Shown: in pieces, positions 45,794-54,094 of the stretch
Numbering within the stretch: the stretch's first letter is position 1
How the letters are laid out: each line of letters begins with the position of its first letter
Source of the DNA: Paraburkholderia polaris
GTDB lineage: Bacteria > Pseudomonadota > Gammaproteobacteria > Burkholderiales > Burkholderiaceae
DNA length: 64,000 nucleotides
Direction of reading: 5' to 3'
Assembly: GCF_012927345.1 (NCBI RefSeq)
Contig: NZ_JABBGJ010000034.1
Coordinates: 1-64,000, forward strand
The notes under the pieces: generated by a model
The model's input: the letters and a program-made list of their open reading frames with translations, nothing else
The model's database searches: none
Told to the model about the DNA's origin: nothing
Translations under genes and position numbers: made by a program

Positions 45794-46687
45794 TCAGTTC
45801 TCCCGTGCATCGCTGGCGCTATGCGCCATCACTTCGAAGAGCGCACGTTTTGTCGGGCTATCGAGCCGCGTGTAAGCAAGACCGATACCGGTACGGTGAC
45901 CAGGAAGATCGAGCGGACGCGCCACGACCTTGGGCGGCAAAGCCAGCGCCGCCTCGGCTGGAATAACGCCGATGCCGAGTCCCGCCGCCACCAGCGCCAG
46001 CATGGTCGGGAATTCACCCAGTTCCTGAGCGATGTCGAGCACCGCGCCCTGCTGTGTCAGCGCGACGAGCATCTCGTCATAGAAGCCGGGCGCGTATCGC
46101 CGCGAGAGCACGAAAGCGGGCGAGCCACTCAGATCGGTCGGATGAATCAGGGGCTTTGCGGCTAGCGCGTGATCTTCAGGCACCGCCACCACAAACGATT
46201 CTTCGAGCACGACGCGCGTTTCGAGTCCCGAGCCGCTCACGGGCATGCGTATCAAGCCAAAGTCGAGCTTGTTGTCATGCAGGGCCGCGATCTGGTCCGG
46301 CGTCGGCAGGTCCTTCAACTCCAGCGTGATGAGCGGATAGCGCGCGTGCATGCTGCGGATCAGATCGGGCAGCAGCTTCGGCAGGACCGACGACACGAAC
46401 GCAATGCGCAGCACGCCGATCTCCCCGCGCGCGGAAAGCCTCGCGGTCTGCTCCGCTCGCATCGCCTGATGAAGCGTGGCGCGCGCTTCGGGCAGAAAGA
46501 GCCGCCCGGTGTCGCTCAACGCGACTTTATGCCGGTCACGCTCGAAGAGCCGCACCTCCAACTCCTCTTCCAGTGCCTTGATCTGCATGCTCAGCGCAGG
46601 CTGCACGATACATAGGCGCTGCGCCGCGCGGCCGAAATGCAGCTCTTCAGCAAGTGCCACGAATGCGCGCAGGTGCTTCAATTCCAT
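45794..46687 (-). CDS. LysR-family regulator, divergent from the propeller/AroE-like/MFS operon
   Basis: 297 residues from ATG at 46687 (MELKHLRAFVALAEELHFGRAAQRL), the standard CatM/BenM-like N terminus; an ATG 33 bp upstream is less likely. The HTH is followed by an effector domain (LRIAFVSSVLPKLLPDLI). It is divergent from the operon starting at 46889, the usual arrangement of a LysR regulator and its target, with a candidate operator between. It could respond to an aromatic or alicyclic acid (inference from the subgroup look). Confidence 0.92.
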   Translation of the reverse strand: MELKHLRAFVALAEELHFGRAAQRLCIVQPALSMQIKALEEELEVRLFERDRHKVALSDTGRLFLPEARATLHQAMRAEQTARLSARGEIGVLRIAFVSSVLPKLLPDLIRSMHARYPLITLELKDLPTPDQIAALHDNKLDFGLIRMPVSGSGLETRVVLEESFVVAVPEDHALAAKPLIHPTDLSGSPAFVLSRRYAPGFYDEMLVALTQQGAVLDIAQELGEFPTMLALVAAGLGIGVIPAEAALALPPKVVARPLDLPGHRTGIGLAYTRLDSPTKRALFEVMAHSASDAREN

Positions 46688-46715
46688 GGTGTCTCTCCGC
46701 AGGCGGTCGCTTGTC

Positions 46716-46730
46716 ATCACGAATCATGAT
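46716..46730. promoter_or_regulatory. Candidate LysR operator
   Basis: ATCACGAATCATGAT is a 15-bp imperfect dyad containing TCA-N7-TGA, i.e. a T-N11-A LysR box (46717-46729). It lies about 30 bp upstream of the LysR start and about 160 bp upstream of the divergent operon's start. An overlapping perfect 8-bp palindrome ATCATGAT is at 46723-46730. Confidence 0.55.
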
Positions 46731-46888
46731 AACAACGTCACGAAAGACTATTGGCACGTTTGCGGCACTTGCGTTGAACTTGTGGGCATTCGAGGCAACC
46801 GGGGTGCATCATCGGATGCGCGGCGCAGTCTGAGAGAAGCCGTCCACCACGGCAATACACCAAAAAACACGAGATCGGAGACATCGAC

Positions 46889-48079
46889 ATGCATTCATTC
46901 ATCGCGAGCCGGATGCGCGGCGCACAGACGCTCGCCGGTTTGACAATCGCACTCGCGGCATGCGCATCGCACGCCGCGGACTGGATCGTGTCGGGCAACG
47001 ACGGCAAGTATCAGCGCGTCGAGGGACGCGATACGTACCCGGCGAATGCTCAACCAGACACGCTCACGCTCCTCGACGCCAGCCGCTTTCCGCCTCAGGT
47101 CAAGGTTCAGGCGGAGGTGGAGAACGGCATCCAGGGACCGCCGCAGGCGGTTGCAGTCACGCCGGACGCCGCCGTGGCGCTGGTCGGTGCGCCCACCCGC
47201 TACGACCGGACGGCCGGCAAGCTGCTGATGGATTCCTTTGTCCAGGTGGTCGATCTGCAGGCGTCGCCACCCGCCGTCAGCCGGCTCGAGGTCGGCAGCC
47301 ATCCGCAGGGCATCGCCATCGACCGCAGCGGAAAGCTTGCGCTCGTCGCGTGCGTCGACGGCAGCGTGGCAGTGCTCGGCATCGACGGAAACCGCGTGAC
47401 GCTGGTGGATACGCTGAAGATCGGCCAGAAGCGTCTGGCCGGCGTGAGCTTCACGCACGACGCAAAGCATGCGCTGGTTGCACTGCGCGACGAGCAAGGC
47501 GTCGCCGTGCTGAACATCGCGGACGGCCACGTCACCGATAGCGGCGTGCGCCTGTCGAGCGGCGTGGCGCCCTATACCGTCGACGTATCGAGCGACGGCA
47601 AATGGGCCGTCGTGAGCGACGTTGGCCTCGCCGGCCTGCCCGCCTACGTGGGCAAGCTCGCGGGCGACGCCGACACCATCACCCTCATCGACGTGTCGCA
47701 CGAGCCGTTCCGCGCGGTTCAACACATCACGGTGCCGTCGTTGCCCGAGGGCGTGGCGATCTCGCCCGATGGCAAGTGGATCGGCGTACAGGCCATGGAC
47801 GGCTCGAACCTCACGCCGGACAACCCCGGACGCCATGCGCGCGGCAAGGTTCTTCTTTTCGCGATCCGCAACGGCCAGGCCGTGAAGATGTCCGAGGCGC
47901 CGGGTGGAGAAGCTGCGCAAGGCATCGTCTTTACCGCCGACAGCAAGTATCTGATCGTGCAGTTCAACGTCGAGAAGCAGCTCGCCATGTTTGCGGTGAA
48001 CGGCGGCCATCTGCAGGACACCGGGCAGCGGATCGCGCTGACGGGCGGGCCTTCGTCGCTTCGTACGACCCCGCGCTGA
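46889..48079 (+). CDS. Exported beta-propeller protein (lactonase/YncE-like)
   Basis: 396 residues. Signal peptide ending at SHA near residue 30 (IALAACASHAADW). About seven blade-like repeats with SxDGKxxxV spacing (VAVTPDAAVALV, IAIDRSGKLALVA, VDVSSDGKWAVVS, VAISPDGKWIGVQ, IVFTADSKYLIVQ), as in the 6-phosphogluconolactonase/YncE propellers. First gene of an operon with an AroE-like dehydrogenase and an MFS carrier, so a periplasmic lactone-opening or binding role is possible but not shown. Confidence 0.8.
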   Translation: MHSFIASRMRGAQTLAGLTIALAACASHAADWIVSGNDGKYQRVEGRDTYPANAQPDTLTLLDASRFPPQVKVQAEVENGIQGPPQAVAVTPDAAVALVGAPTRYDRTAGKLLMDSFVQVVDLQASPPAVSRLEVGSHPQGIAIDRSGKLALVACVDGSVAVLGIDGNRVTLVDTLKIGQKRLAGVSFTHDAKHALVALRDEQGVAVLNIADGHVTDSGVRLSSGVAPYTVDVSSDGKWAVVSDVGLAGLPAYVGKLAGDADTITLIDVSHEPFRAVQHITVPSLPEGVAISPDGKWIGVQAMDGSNLTPDNPGRHARGKVLLFAIRNGQAVKMSEAPGGEAAQGIVFTADSKYLIVQFNVEKQLAMFAVNGGHLQDTGQRIALTGGPSSLRTTPR

Positions 48080-48113
48080 CCATCGTCGACTGAATACAAC
48101 AGGGAAACAGCAC

Positions 48114-48938
48114 ATGCGCTTCATGCCTCACTCGATTCCGACGTTATGCGGCTCGCTCGCCGGCCAGCCGTTCACGTTCAACGTCAAGGTGCACAACGCG
48201 GCTTATCGGGCGCTAGGCGTCGACTACACATTCGTGAGCTTCGGTGTGGAGGATGCCGCCGGCGCGATAAACGCAATGCGCACGCTCGGCATTCGCGGAT
48301 TGAACGTGACGATGCCGCACAAGCAGGCCGTCATTCCCTACCTCGACGCACTCGACGAAACGGCGCGCGAAATCGGCGCCGTGAACACGATCGATAACCG
48401 CGACGGCCATCTGACCGGCTACAACACCGACTGCACGGGCGCGGTGCGCGCGCTCGAGGAAGTGACGCCGCTAACGGGCCGCCGCATCGCCCTGCTCGGC
48501 GCGGGCGGCGCGGCACGCGCGATCGCCTGGGGCGTACAACGCGCCGGCGCGGAAGTCACCGTATTCAACCGCACCGCGTCGCGTGGAGAAGAGCTGGCCC
48601 GCCACTTCGGTCTTGCTTTCGGCGGCGACCTGAATGATTTCGATGCGGACAAGTTCGACGGCGTGGTCAATGCGACGGCCGCCGGCTTCCGCGCGCCTGA
48701 CGTCAATCCGCTGAAGCCCGAACAACTTGCGCCGCATCTGTTCGTGATGGACGCGGCGTTTATCCCCGTGCGAACCAAGCTGATTCGCAACGCCGCTGAG
48801 CTTGGATGCCGCGTCGTCGACGGAACGCGGATGCTGCTGCATCAATTCTGCGGCCAGATCGAACTGTACACCGGCAAGCCTGCGCCGCTCGATACGATGA
48901 GCGCGGCCTTGCTCGACGAGATTGCACGCGTGGGCTAG
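48114..48938 (+). CDS. Shikimate-dehydrogenase-like NAD(P) enzyme with altered substrate-binding serines
   Basis: 274 residues. AroE fold: catalytic Lys70 (NVTMPHKQAV) and Asp106 (GYNTDCTGA), and the dinucleotide fold LLGAGGAARAIAWGV near 126. The pair of Ser residues that hold the shikimate carboxylate in AroE (SxS before P..HN) is replaced by Thr21 and Asn23 (FTFNVKVHN). This departs from canonical AroE, so a different substrate such as quinate or an amino-shikimate-type acid is likely. Genomic context (LysR, exported propeller, MFS carrier) points to catabolism, not aromatic amino acid synthesis. Confidence 0.85.
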   Translation: MRFMPHSIPTLCGSLAGQPFTFNVKVHNAAYRALGVDYTFVSFGVEDAAGAINAMRTLGIRGLNVTMPHKQAVIPYLDALDETAREIGAVNTIDNRDGHLTGYNTDCTGAVRALEEVTPLTGRRIALLGAGGAARAIAWGVQRAGAEVTVFNRTASRGEELARHFGLAFGGDLNDFDADKFDGVVNATAAGFRAPDVNPLKPEQLAPHLFVMDAAFIPVRTKLIRNAAELGCRVVDGTRMLLHQFCGQIELYTGKPAPLDTMSAALLDEIARVG

Positions 48939-49129
48939 CGCGCCGCGGGTTCCGTCCAGATGAAAGCGCGTATCGCTCGCGCGACCCGGCACCTCGCGCA
49001 AGACGAGAGCGGAATCGCCGATGCAAAGCTGGCGATGAATGGCGACAAGTCGTGCTCGCCTGCAGCAAACAGGAGCGGACCGTTCGGGTCATGAGTGACC
49101 AGAATGGCATCCCTATTGAAGGAGACATG

Positions 49130-50554
49130 ATGAAACATCAGCAAACCGTTGCGACAGACCCGCGCGACACGGGTCATGCCGCCGGCGTGCGCGCCGGTGC
49201 CGGCAGGCACGAAGTCACGAACGCCGACCTGTATCGCGCCGCATGGGCGGCGTCGCTCGGCAGCGCGCTCGAATATTATGACTTCGCGCTGTACAACCTC
49301 GCGTCGGCGCTGATCTTCGGGCCGCTCTTCTTTCCGTCCAGCACGCCGGCCATCGGACTGATTGCAAGCTTCGGCGCGTACTTTCTGGGCTTCGCCATCC
49401 GGCCGGTGGGCGGCATCATCTTCGGCACGCTCGGCGACCGTTATGGCCGCAGGTTCGTCCTGATGGCGACGATCCTGCTGATGGGCATCGCAAGCACGCT
49501 CATCGGCGTTTTGCCCACCTATGCGTCCGCGGGCATCTGGGCTCCGATACTGCTCGTAGGATGCCGCTTGCTGCAGGGATTGGGCGCCGGCGCGGAACAG
49601 GCAGGCGCTGCCGTATTGATGGCCGAGTACGCGCCGGCCAAACGTCGCGGCTACTTCGCTGCGTTGCCGTTCATGGGTGTGTTGCTTGGCACAGTGATGG
49701 CGGCTGCGATCTACTTCGCGCTGGTCCGCGTCGAGGACCTTTCGCAAAGCTGGCTGTGGCGTGTGCCGTTCCTGCTGAGCGCTGTCATCATTGCGGTGGC
49801 AATCTGGATCCGGCTGAAGCTCAAGGAGTCGCCATCGTTTGCCAAACTCGAAGCGCGCAGCGAGGTCAACGACAATCCGTTGAAGCACCTCATGCAGCAT
49901 TCGAAGCCGACACTTCTCAAGGTCATCGGCATGCGCATGGCCGAGAACGGGGGCTCGTCGATCTATCAGTCGCTCGCTATCAGCTATATCGCGACGGCGA
50001 CCGGCCTCAAAGGCCAGATCGGCCCGGTCGCCCTGCTGCTCGCCGGCGCCTCGGGGGCGATCATCATTCCGCTCGCCGGCATGGCGAGCGACAGGTTCGG
50101 GCGAATCCCCGTCTATCGCGCCTTCGCTTTCTATCAATTGCTGCTTGCCTATCCGACCTGGTGGGTGCTGAGCCTGGGCAACGCCACCGCCAGCGTTGTG
50201 ATGTTGTGCGTCGCGTTGGCCGGCGTCTGGGGAATGTTCGCGACGCAGGGCGCGCTGCTGCCGGAGCTTTTTGGCGCGCAGCATCGCTATGCCGGCGTGG
50301 CGGTGGGACGCGAAGTCTCGGCCGTCATCGCGGGCGGAGTGGCGCCGCTCATCGGCGCATCCATCATCGCCTGGGCGACGGTGCACTGGGGCGGACATGA
50401 GGGGACGATTCTGGCGTGGATTCCGCTTGCCAGTTACGTCGCGATTCTCAGCTTGATTGGCGTGGTGACGACTTACTTCATACCGGAAACACGCGGGCGT
50501 GATCTCGATGATCTGCATGACGCAGCCGACTCGCCAATGAAAGGTGTTCGATAA
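49130..50554 (+). CDS. MFS metabolite:proton symporter (MHS family)
   Basis: 474 residues from ATG 49130, the second of two adjacent ATGs, because AGGAG at 49120-49124 is then 5 bases away. Twelve hydrophobic helices. MHS-family signatures: SALEYYDFALYN after a polar N terminus, FGTLGDRYGRRFVL between helices 2 and 3, and MASDRFGRIPVYR in the second half. Shikimate, citrate, proline/betaine and benzoate carriers belong here. With the LysR and AroE-like genes it most likely imports the operon's alicyclic acid substrate. Confidence 0.9.
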   Translation: MKHQQTVATDPRDTGHAAGVRAGAGRHEVTNADLYRAAWAASLGSALEYYDFALYNLASALIFGPLFFPSSTPAIGLIASFGAYFLGFAIRPVGGIIFGTLGDRYGRRFVLMATILLMGIASTLIGVLPTYASAGIWAPILLVGCRLLQGLGAGAEQAGAAVLMAEYAPAKRRGYFAALPFMGVLLGTVMAAAIYFALVRVEDLSQSWLWRVPFLLSAVIIAVAIWIRLKLKESPSFAKLEARSEVNDNPLKHLMQHSKPTLLKVIGMRMAENGGSSIYQSLAISYIATATGLKGQIGPVALLLAGASGAIIIPLAGMASDRFGRIPVYRAFAFYQLLLAYPTWWVLSLGNATASVVMLCVALAGVWGMFATQGALLPELFGAQHRYAGVAVGREVSAVIAGGVAPLIGASIIAWATVHWGGHEGTILAWIPLASYVAILSLIGVVTTYFIPETRGRDLDDLHDAADSPMKGVR

Positions 50555-50870
50555 AGAGTTCTTCGCCTGCCCCAATTGGCCTTAGCGTGTGGATAAAGAT
50601 GCGCCCAGCGTCTTCGAGGGTCTCGCAGTTAGGTGCACACGCGTGGTTCAGCCATCGCGCGCTATTGCCGCCGCGACTGCCGTCGATCACCCGTCCATCC
50701 GACAGGCCAAAGAGAAACGTATGTCCGGCGACACCTTCGCGCCGATGCCGGCGCACTGCTTCCCGCCAGGCCGTGACTTCAGCTTTGTATTCGAGCACGC
50801 GTTCGCCCGCTGCGAGCGGCATCAATGTGCACACCGGCCTGACGACGATCCTTGTCCGCAGTTCAGTCCT
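50478..50870 (-). pseudogene. Decayed SET-domain protein gene
   Basis: The core of a bacterial SET-domain protein is clear at about 50564-50834 (-): PLAAGERVLEYKAEVTAW, DGRVIDGSRGGNSARWLNHACAPNCE and GRIFIHTLRPIGAGEELF. The N-terminal HGKGVF-type part has been lost by a deletion (TRIVVRPVCTLMP runs straight into the core). The C-terminal Cys-rich tail is replaced by unrelated residues overlapping the MFS gene's 3' end. Probably nonfunctional. Confidence 0.75.
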
Positions 50871-51205
50871 GCGGCTTCTTCTTATGCGAACGCCAGTGGA
50901 AATCCGGAGGGACCGGGTCAGGAAATGTTCCGTTGCGGCGTTCGATGTAGTCGAGATTTCGAGCGAAACGGGCAGGTGCTTCCCGCTGCCGCCGGCCGGC
51001 CCTTGGCTTCGAAGTCGTCCAGTTGAAGCAGCAGACTATCCAGCGCACAGAGTTGGCCGCGCGTGAGGTGAGTCGCATCCAGAAGCTTGTGAAGCCGCCC
51101 GCGCCAGTATTCCGCTGGCAGGATTGGCCCGCCGAGGTCTCCTACCAGTGACGGCACCATCACGCGTGCAATATGCGCGATGTCCTGGTCAAAGAACATA
51201 CCCAT
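50863..51205 (-). pseudogene. Frameshifted hypothetical gene
   Basis: From ATG at 51205 the - strand reads MGMFFDQDIAHIARVMVPSL and continues to LLLQLDDFEAKGR. Past about 51010, natural-looking sequence moves to another frame (APARFARNLDYIERRNGTF, ending FHWRSHKKKPQD at 50863). The pieces together would give ~115 residues. No family recognised. The shift suggests a broken gene. Confidence 0.5.
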
Positions 51206-51452
51206 GTGCGCCCCCGTATCTGCTTTTGGCCCACGATCTATTGCTTTATGTCTGATAAATACTGTAGGCCACTTTTCGCGGTATGCCAACTATCGGGGAT
51301 AGCTGGTGGCAATTCTCCAATAACCATCTCGCGAGTCGTATTGGGTAGTTTGGCGAGCGTTGGCACGCTGTTCAGCGGCCCGGATATTCACCGTCCCGCT
51401 TGTCGCCATGACCTAAAATACAGGCATGATCGCGACAAGCAAGGAGACGGCC

Positions 51453-51611
51453 ATGGGCGAGTCAATTTCGGGGATGTTGTTTGGGGTGATCGTCCTGATC
51501 GTGGCTGCCATCCTGGTTGCGGAGCACTACAGACGCGAACATCACAGGAATCAGCAACTTCGCTGGCTGGACACACACCCTATACGCGACTGGTTACACC
51601 GCAGGCCTTGA
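51453..51611 (+). CDS. Small single-span membrane protein
   Basis: 52 residues. ATG 51453 has AAGGAGA upstream. One hydrophobic helix (SGMLFGVIVLIVAAILVAEHY, residues 5-25) is followed by a basic cytoplasmic tail with HYRREHHRNQQLRWLDTHP. A 7-bp GC-rich hairpin (51630-51648) follows without a T-run. Function unknown. Confidence 0.6.
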   Translation: MGESISGMLFGVIVLIVAAILVAEHYRREHHRNQQLRWLDTHPIRDWLHRRP

Positions 51612-51666
51612 CGCAGGCAGGAACGAAAAGCCCCGCGCGAAGCGGGGCGGATCAGGCGAAACCGGT

Positions 51667-51802
51667 TAATGGCAGCGGTTTTGCCAGTGGCCGTGTACCT
51701 TCACTTTGTGACACACGCGATGATGTTGATGATCGTCGGCGTGTGCAGGTGCGACTGCGCTGAGGGTTACAACTACTGCTGCGAGCGCGAGAAATTCTTC
51801 AA
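51667..51802 (-). pseudogene. Small exported His/basic protein gene broken by a one-base deletion
   Basis: The - strand reads FLALAAVVVTLSAVAPAHA (signal peptide), then DDHQHHRVCHKVKVHGHWQN and RCH before TAA at 51669. In this frame no ATG, GTG or TTG precedes it before a TAG. A TTG at 51802 (TTG AAG AA-TTT) would start the protein as MKKFLALAA if one base were restored at codon 3. It is therefore a ~45-residue exported protein with a lost start, or a sequencing error. Confidence 0.6.
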
Positions 51803-52118
51803 CCTTTGTATGGTTCGATTGATCTCGCTAATTCCGCGGCTCGTAGCATCGATCAAGTTGGCTCGCTGAAACAGGTCTAGCATCATGTACTCTCCGCAAC
51901 GGTTGTGAATGGTTCGAGAGTTCAATGTACTGGCCTTGAATTAGATTTCAATTAGCGTCAGCTCGACTTCATAGAGGTACGCCGGGAAAACGGCGGCTGG
52001 CTAGCCCATGACGACGCCAAATGCATCGGCCGCAGGCCGCCCTGCGTAGCCTCAAGCTAATTCAGCGCTAACTGTGCGTGTTCATGATGGCCTCATCGAA
52101 TCGGAGGACACGAACATC
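51803..52118. other. Intergenic region
   Basis: About 316 bp. A 37-codon - strand frame starts at about 51885 (MMLDLFQRANLIDATS) but has no recognised family and overlaps the broken small gene. Otherwise nothing identifiable. Confidence 0.3.
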
Positions 52119-52634
52119 ATGACGCTCCTAAGGATCACACGCATAGCCTTGCCCCTAGGCTTGCTCGCCATTGCGCTCACCGGCTGCGCGGTCATTCCGC
52201 CGACTGGCCCGTCTGTCGTCGCATTGCCGCCAAGTGGCAAACCGATAGGCGTTTTCCAGCAGGAAGACTACGCATGCAGGGACTACGCCTTCCGCTCGGA
52301 CAATCGCGCCGCACCGGCTCACAGCGAAATACCGGACGGCGTCGGCAGCAGTGCGATCGGAACCGTGGGCGGAGCGGCGGCTGGCGCGCTGCTCGGCGCC
52401 GCGGCGGGAGACGCGGGCGTCGGTGCAGCGATCGGTGCGGGCGTGGGTCTGCTGTTTGGCGGTGCCGTCGGTACAAACGGTGCGCAAGCCACCTCGGCCG
52501 GTCTGCAGGCGCAGTACAACGCAGCCTACGCGCAATGCATGGCCTCAAAGGGCAACAGTATTTCTCAACCAGCCGTCTATTCGACGGTTCCGCTCGCGTA
52601 CGCACCGAGCGCCGTGGCTTACGGCTACCCGTGA
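52119..52634 (+). CDS. Glycine-zipper lipoprotein
   Basis: 171 residues from ATG 52119 (GGAGGA ~12 bases upstream). Lipoprotein signal with lipobox ALTGC (Cys23). After a polar stretch, residues ~75-125 form an Ala/Gly glycine-zipper membrane segment (GGAAAGALLGAAAGDAGVG), as in SlyB/YmgG-like outer-membrane lipoproteins. Tyr/Pro-rich C terminus. Typical of envelope-stress genes; here next to a UspA-like gene. Confidence 0.8.
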   Translation: MTLLRITRIALPLGLLAIALTGCAVIPPTGPSVVALPPSGKPIGVFQQEDYACRDYAFRSDNRAAPAHSEIPDGVGSSAIGTVGGAAAGALLGAAAGDAGVGAAIGAGVGLLFGGAVGTNGAQATSAGLQAQYNAAYAQCMASKGNSISQPAVYSTVPLAYAPSAVAYGYP

Positions 52635-52768
52635 CGCTTCGGCTACGGGTCTTATCGATTTTCCCAGTTCATTTTCTTCTTGCTCTGCCGCGTGATGATG
52701 CGGCTAGGGATCACGAACAGCGAAAGCCCGCTGTCGTGGCTTAGTTACCCGTCTATGAGGTACTCAGA

Positions 52769-53272
52769 ATGTTCACGAAGATTCTCGTTGCAGTCAGTGC
52801 CAGTTCCACCGACACCGTCCTGACGTCTGCCATTGAAGCCGCGCGAAAGTACGACGCACATATTGTCGCACTCCATGTAGTCGACCCAACGCCCTGTTAT
52901 CTGGGCGTCGCCGACTGTAACTTTGGCCTGATCGTCGAGGCAATGACGGAACATGGACGCAAAGTGGCCACGCATGTCAGGAATGTGCTGGACAATCAAG
53001 CGCGTACAGCGGAAGTCCGCATGGTTACGCTGCCGGCGTCCGGGATGACGGTTGGTCGCGCGATCGCTATTGTTGCCGACGAGACAGGTGCTGACCTGAT
53101 TCTTCTCGGCGAACGGAGTTCGTCCCCGTGGCGCTGGTTAAGTGAAGACGTGGCATCGGAGGTCGTACGCTGTTCCGGCACGCCAATCCAGGTCGCGGGC
53201 GAGCGGATCAACCCGAGGTCGGCGCATTGTGCCGGTGCACGTTGGGCTGATGCGTCTACCGTCCGCATCTGA
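52769..53272 (+). CDS. Universal stress protein (UspA family), degenerate nucleotide loop
   Basis: 167 residues. FTKILVAVSASSTDTVLTSAIEAARKY opening and HIVALHVVDP are typical of UspA. The ATP-binding G-2x-G-9x-G(S/T) loop is poorly kept (LGERSSSPWRWLSEDVAS), so nucleotide binding is doubtful. The last ~25 residues extend beyond the normal family end. Cytoplasmic, with a general role in stress survival (family knowledge). Confidence 0.85.
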   Translation: MFTKILVAVSASSTDTVLTSAIEAARKYDAHIVALHVVDPTPCYLGVADCNFGLIVEAMTEHGRKVATHVRNVLDNQARTAEVRMVTLPASGMTVGRAIAIVADETGADLILLGERSSSPWRWLSEDVASEVVRCSGTPIQVAGERINPRSAHCAGARWADASTVRI

Positions 53273-53333
53273 AAATCGATGCATCTTCGCAAGGGCCGGC
53301 CGCTGAGCGTCTCCTCACGGCCGACTGAAAGCG

Positions 53334-53492
53334 TTGGCCGCGTCCACCGAACGTATACGCAATACCGAAGAACTCGTGGATGCCGCGATTGAGCACATGC
53401 AGCTCATTCATGACGCTGGTCTCAAGCTAAAGGCCGGGCAAGCCGCCAGAAAGCGACAGAAACCCAAGGCAGAGACGAGCGATTCGCTCTGA
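53334..53492 (+). CDS. Possible 52-residue helical protein or fragment
   Basis: A short frame with TTG start at 53334 reads ERIRNTEELVDAAIEHMQL followed by a Lys/Arg-rich tail. It looks like genuine helical protein sequence, but the start is weak (GAAAG only), and it may be the end of a lost gene. The rest of 53273-53743 shows no gene. Confidence 0.3.
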   Translation: MAASTERIRNTEELVDAAIEHMQLIHDAGLKLKAGQAARKRQKPKAETSDSL

Positions 53493-53743
53493 AAGACCGC
53501 TATTCTGTTTTTTCGGCGGCGGCACAAAGCTGGCCGGCTTTCAATGCCGCCGCTGCCTGGCAGCCCGCCGCCTTGCAAAGATTCGCGCATGGGGGCACCC
53601 ACTTGCCTGCTCCAAGTAGGCACACACCGCAGAATCAGGTTGGATCGCGCATCGACCTGCGCTAATTTTCCCCTCATTTCCTTCGGCGAACATAGGTTAT
53701 GCGAATCGACAATTCGCATCACTTAACCGAAAGGAAGCCCATC

Positions 53744-53929
53744 ATGTTCTCGCTCTTCAACCAACCCGCACGTTCAACCGCCAACGGCGCTGGCCAGGTT
53801 CCCGCCAGTGAAATGACGACGCAATCGGCAGCACTCGACGCCGGCGATGAAAAGAAGTCCGCTGACCAGCCGGCAACTTATGAAGAAATGATTCCCTACT
53901 TAATGCTTGCGATGGTGACAGCCATCTGA
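53744..53929 (+). CDS. Small hypothetical protein with hydrophobic C terminus
   Basis: 61 residues from ATG 53744, preceded by AAGGAAG. Polar first half (FSLFNQPARSTANGAGQVP), then an acidic linker, ending in a short hydrophobic stretch EEMIPYLMLAMVTAI. Not recognised. Confidence 0.5.
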   Translation: MFSLFNQPARSTANGAGQVPASEMTTQSAALDAGDEKKSADQPATYEEMIPYLMLAMVTAI

Positions 53930-54094
53930 GGTCAGGCGCGTGGCGGCAAGCGGCTTGGAAGACGACGCGCGCATCGGGTAACGCTGTGCCGGTGTTGATA
54001 CTGACTGTCCGGCTCGCGTGGCCGCGCATTTGCCAGTCACTAGTACGTTGCGCGGGATGATTGCAGTGTGGGTGAAGCATCCGGCCTCCAAAGG

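Noticed and set aside
48935..50575. 546-codon - strand ORF
   Set aside because: Mirror of the MFS carrier gene; composition (His/Arg/Asp/Gln) is that of antisense GC-rich DNA.
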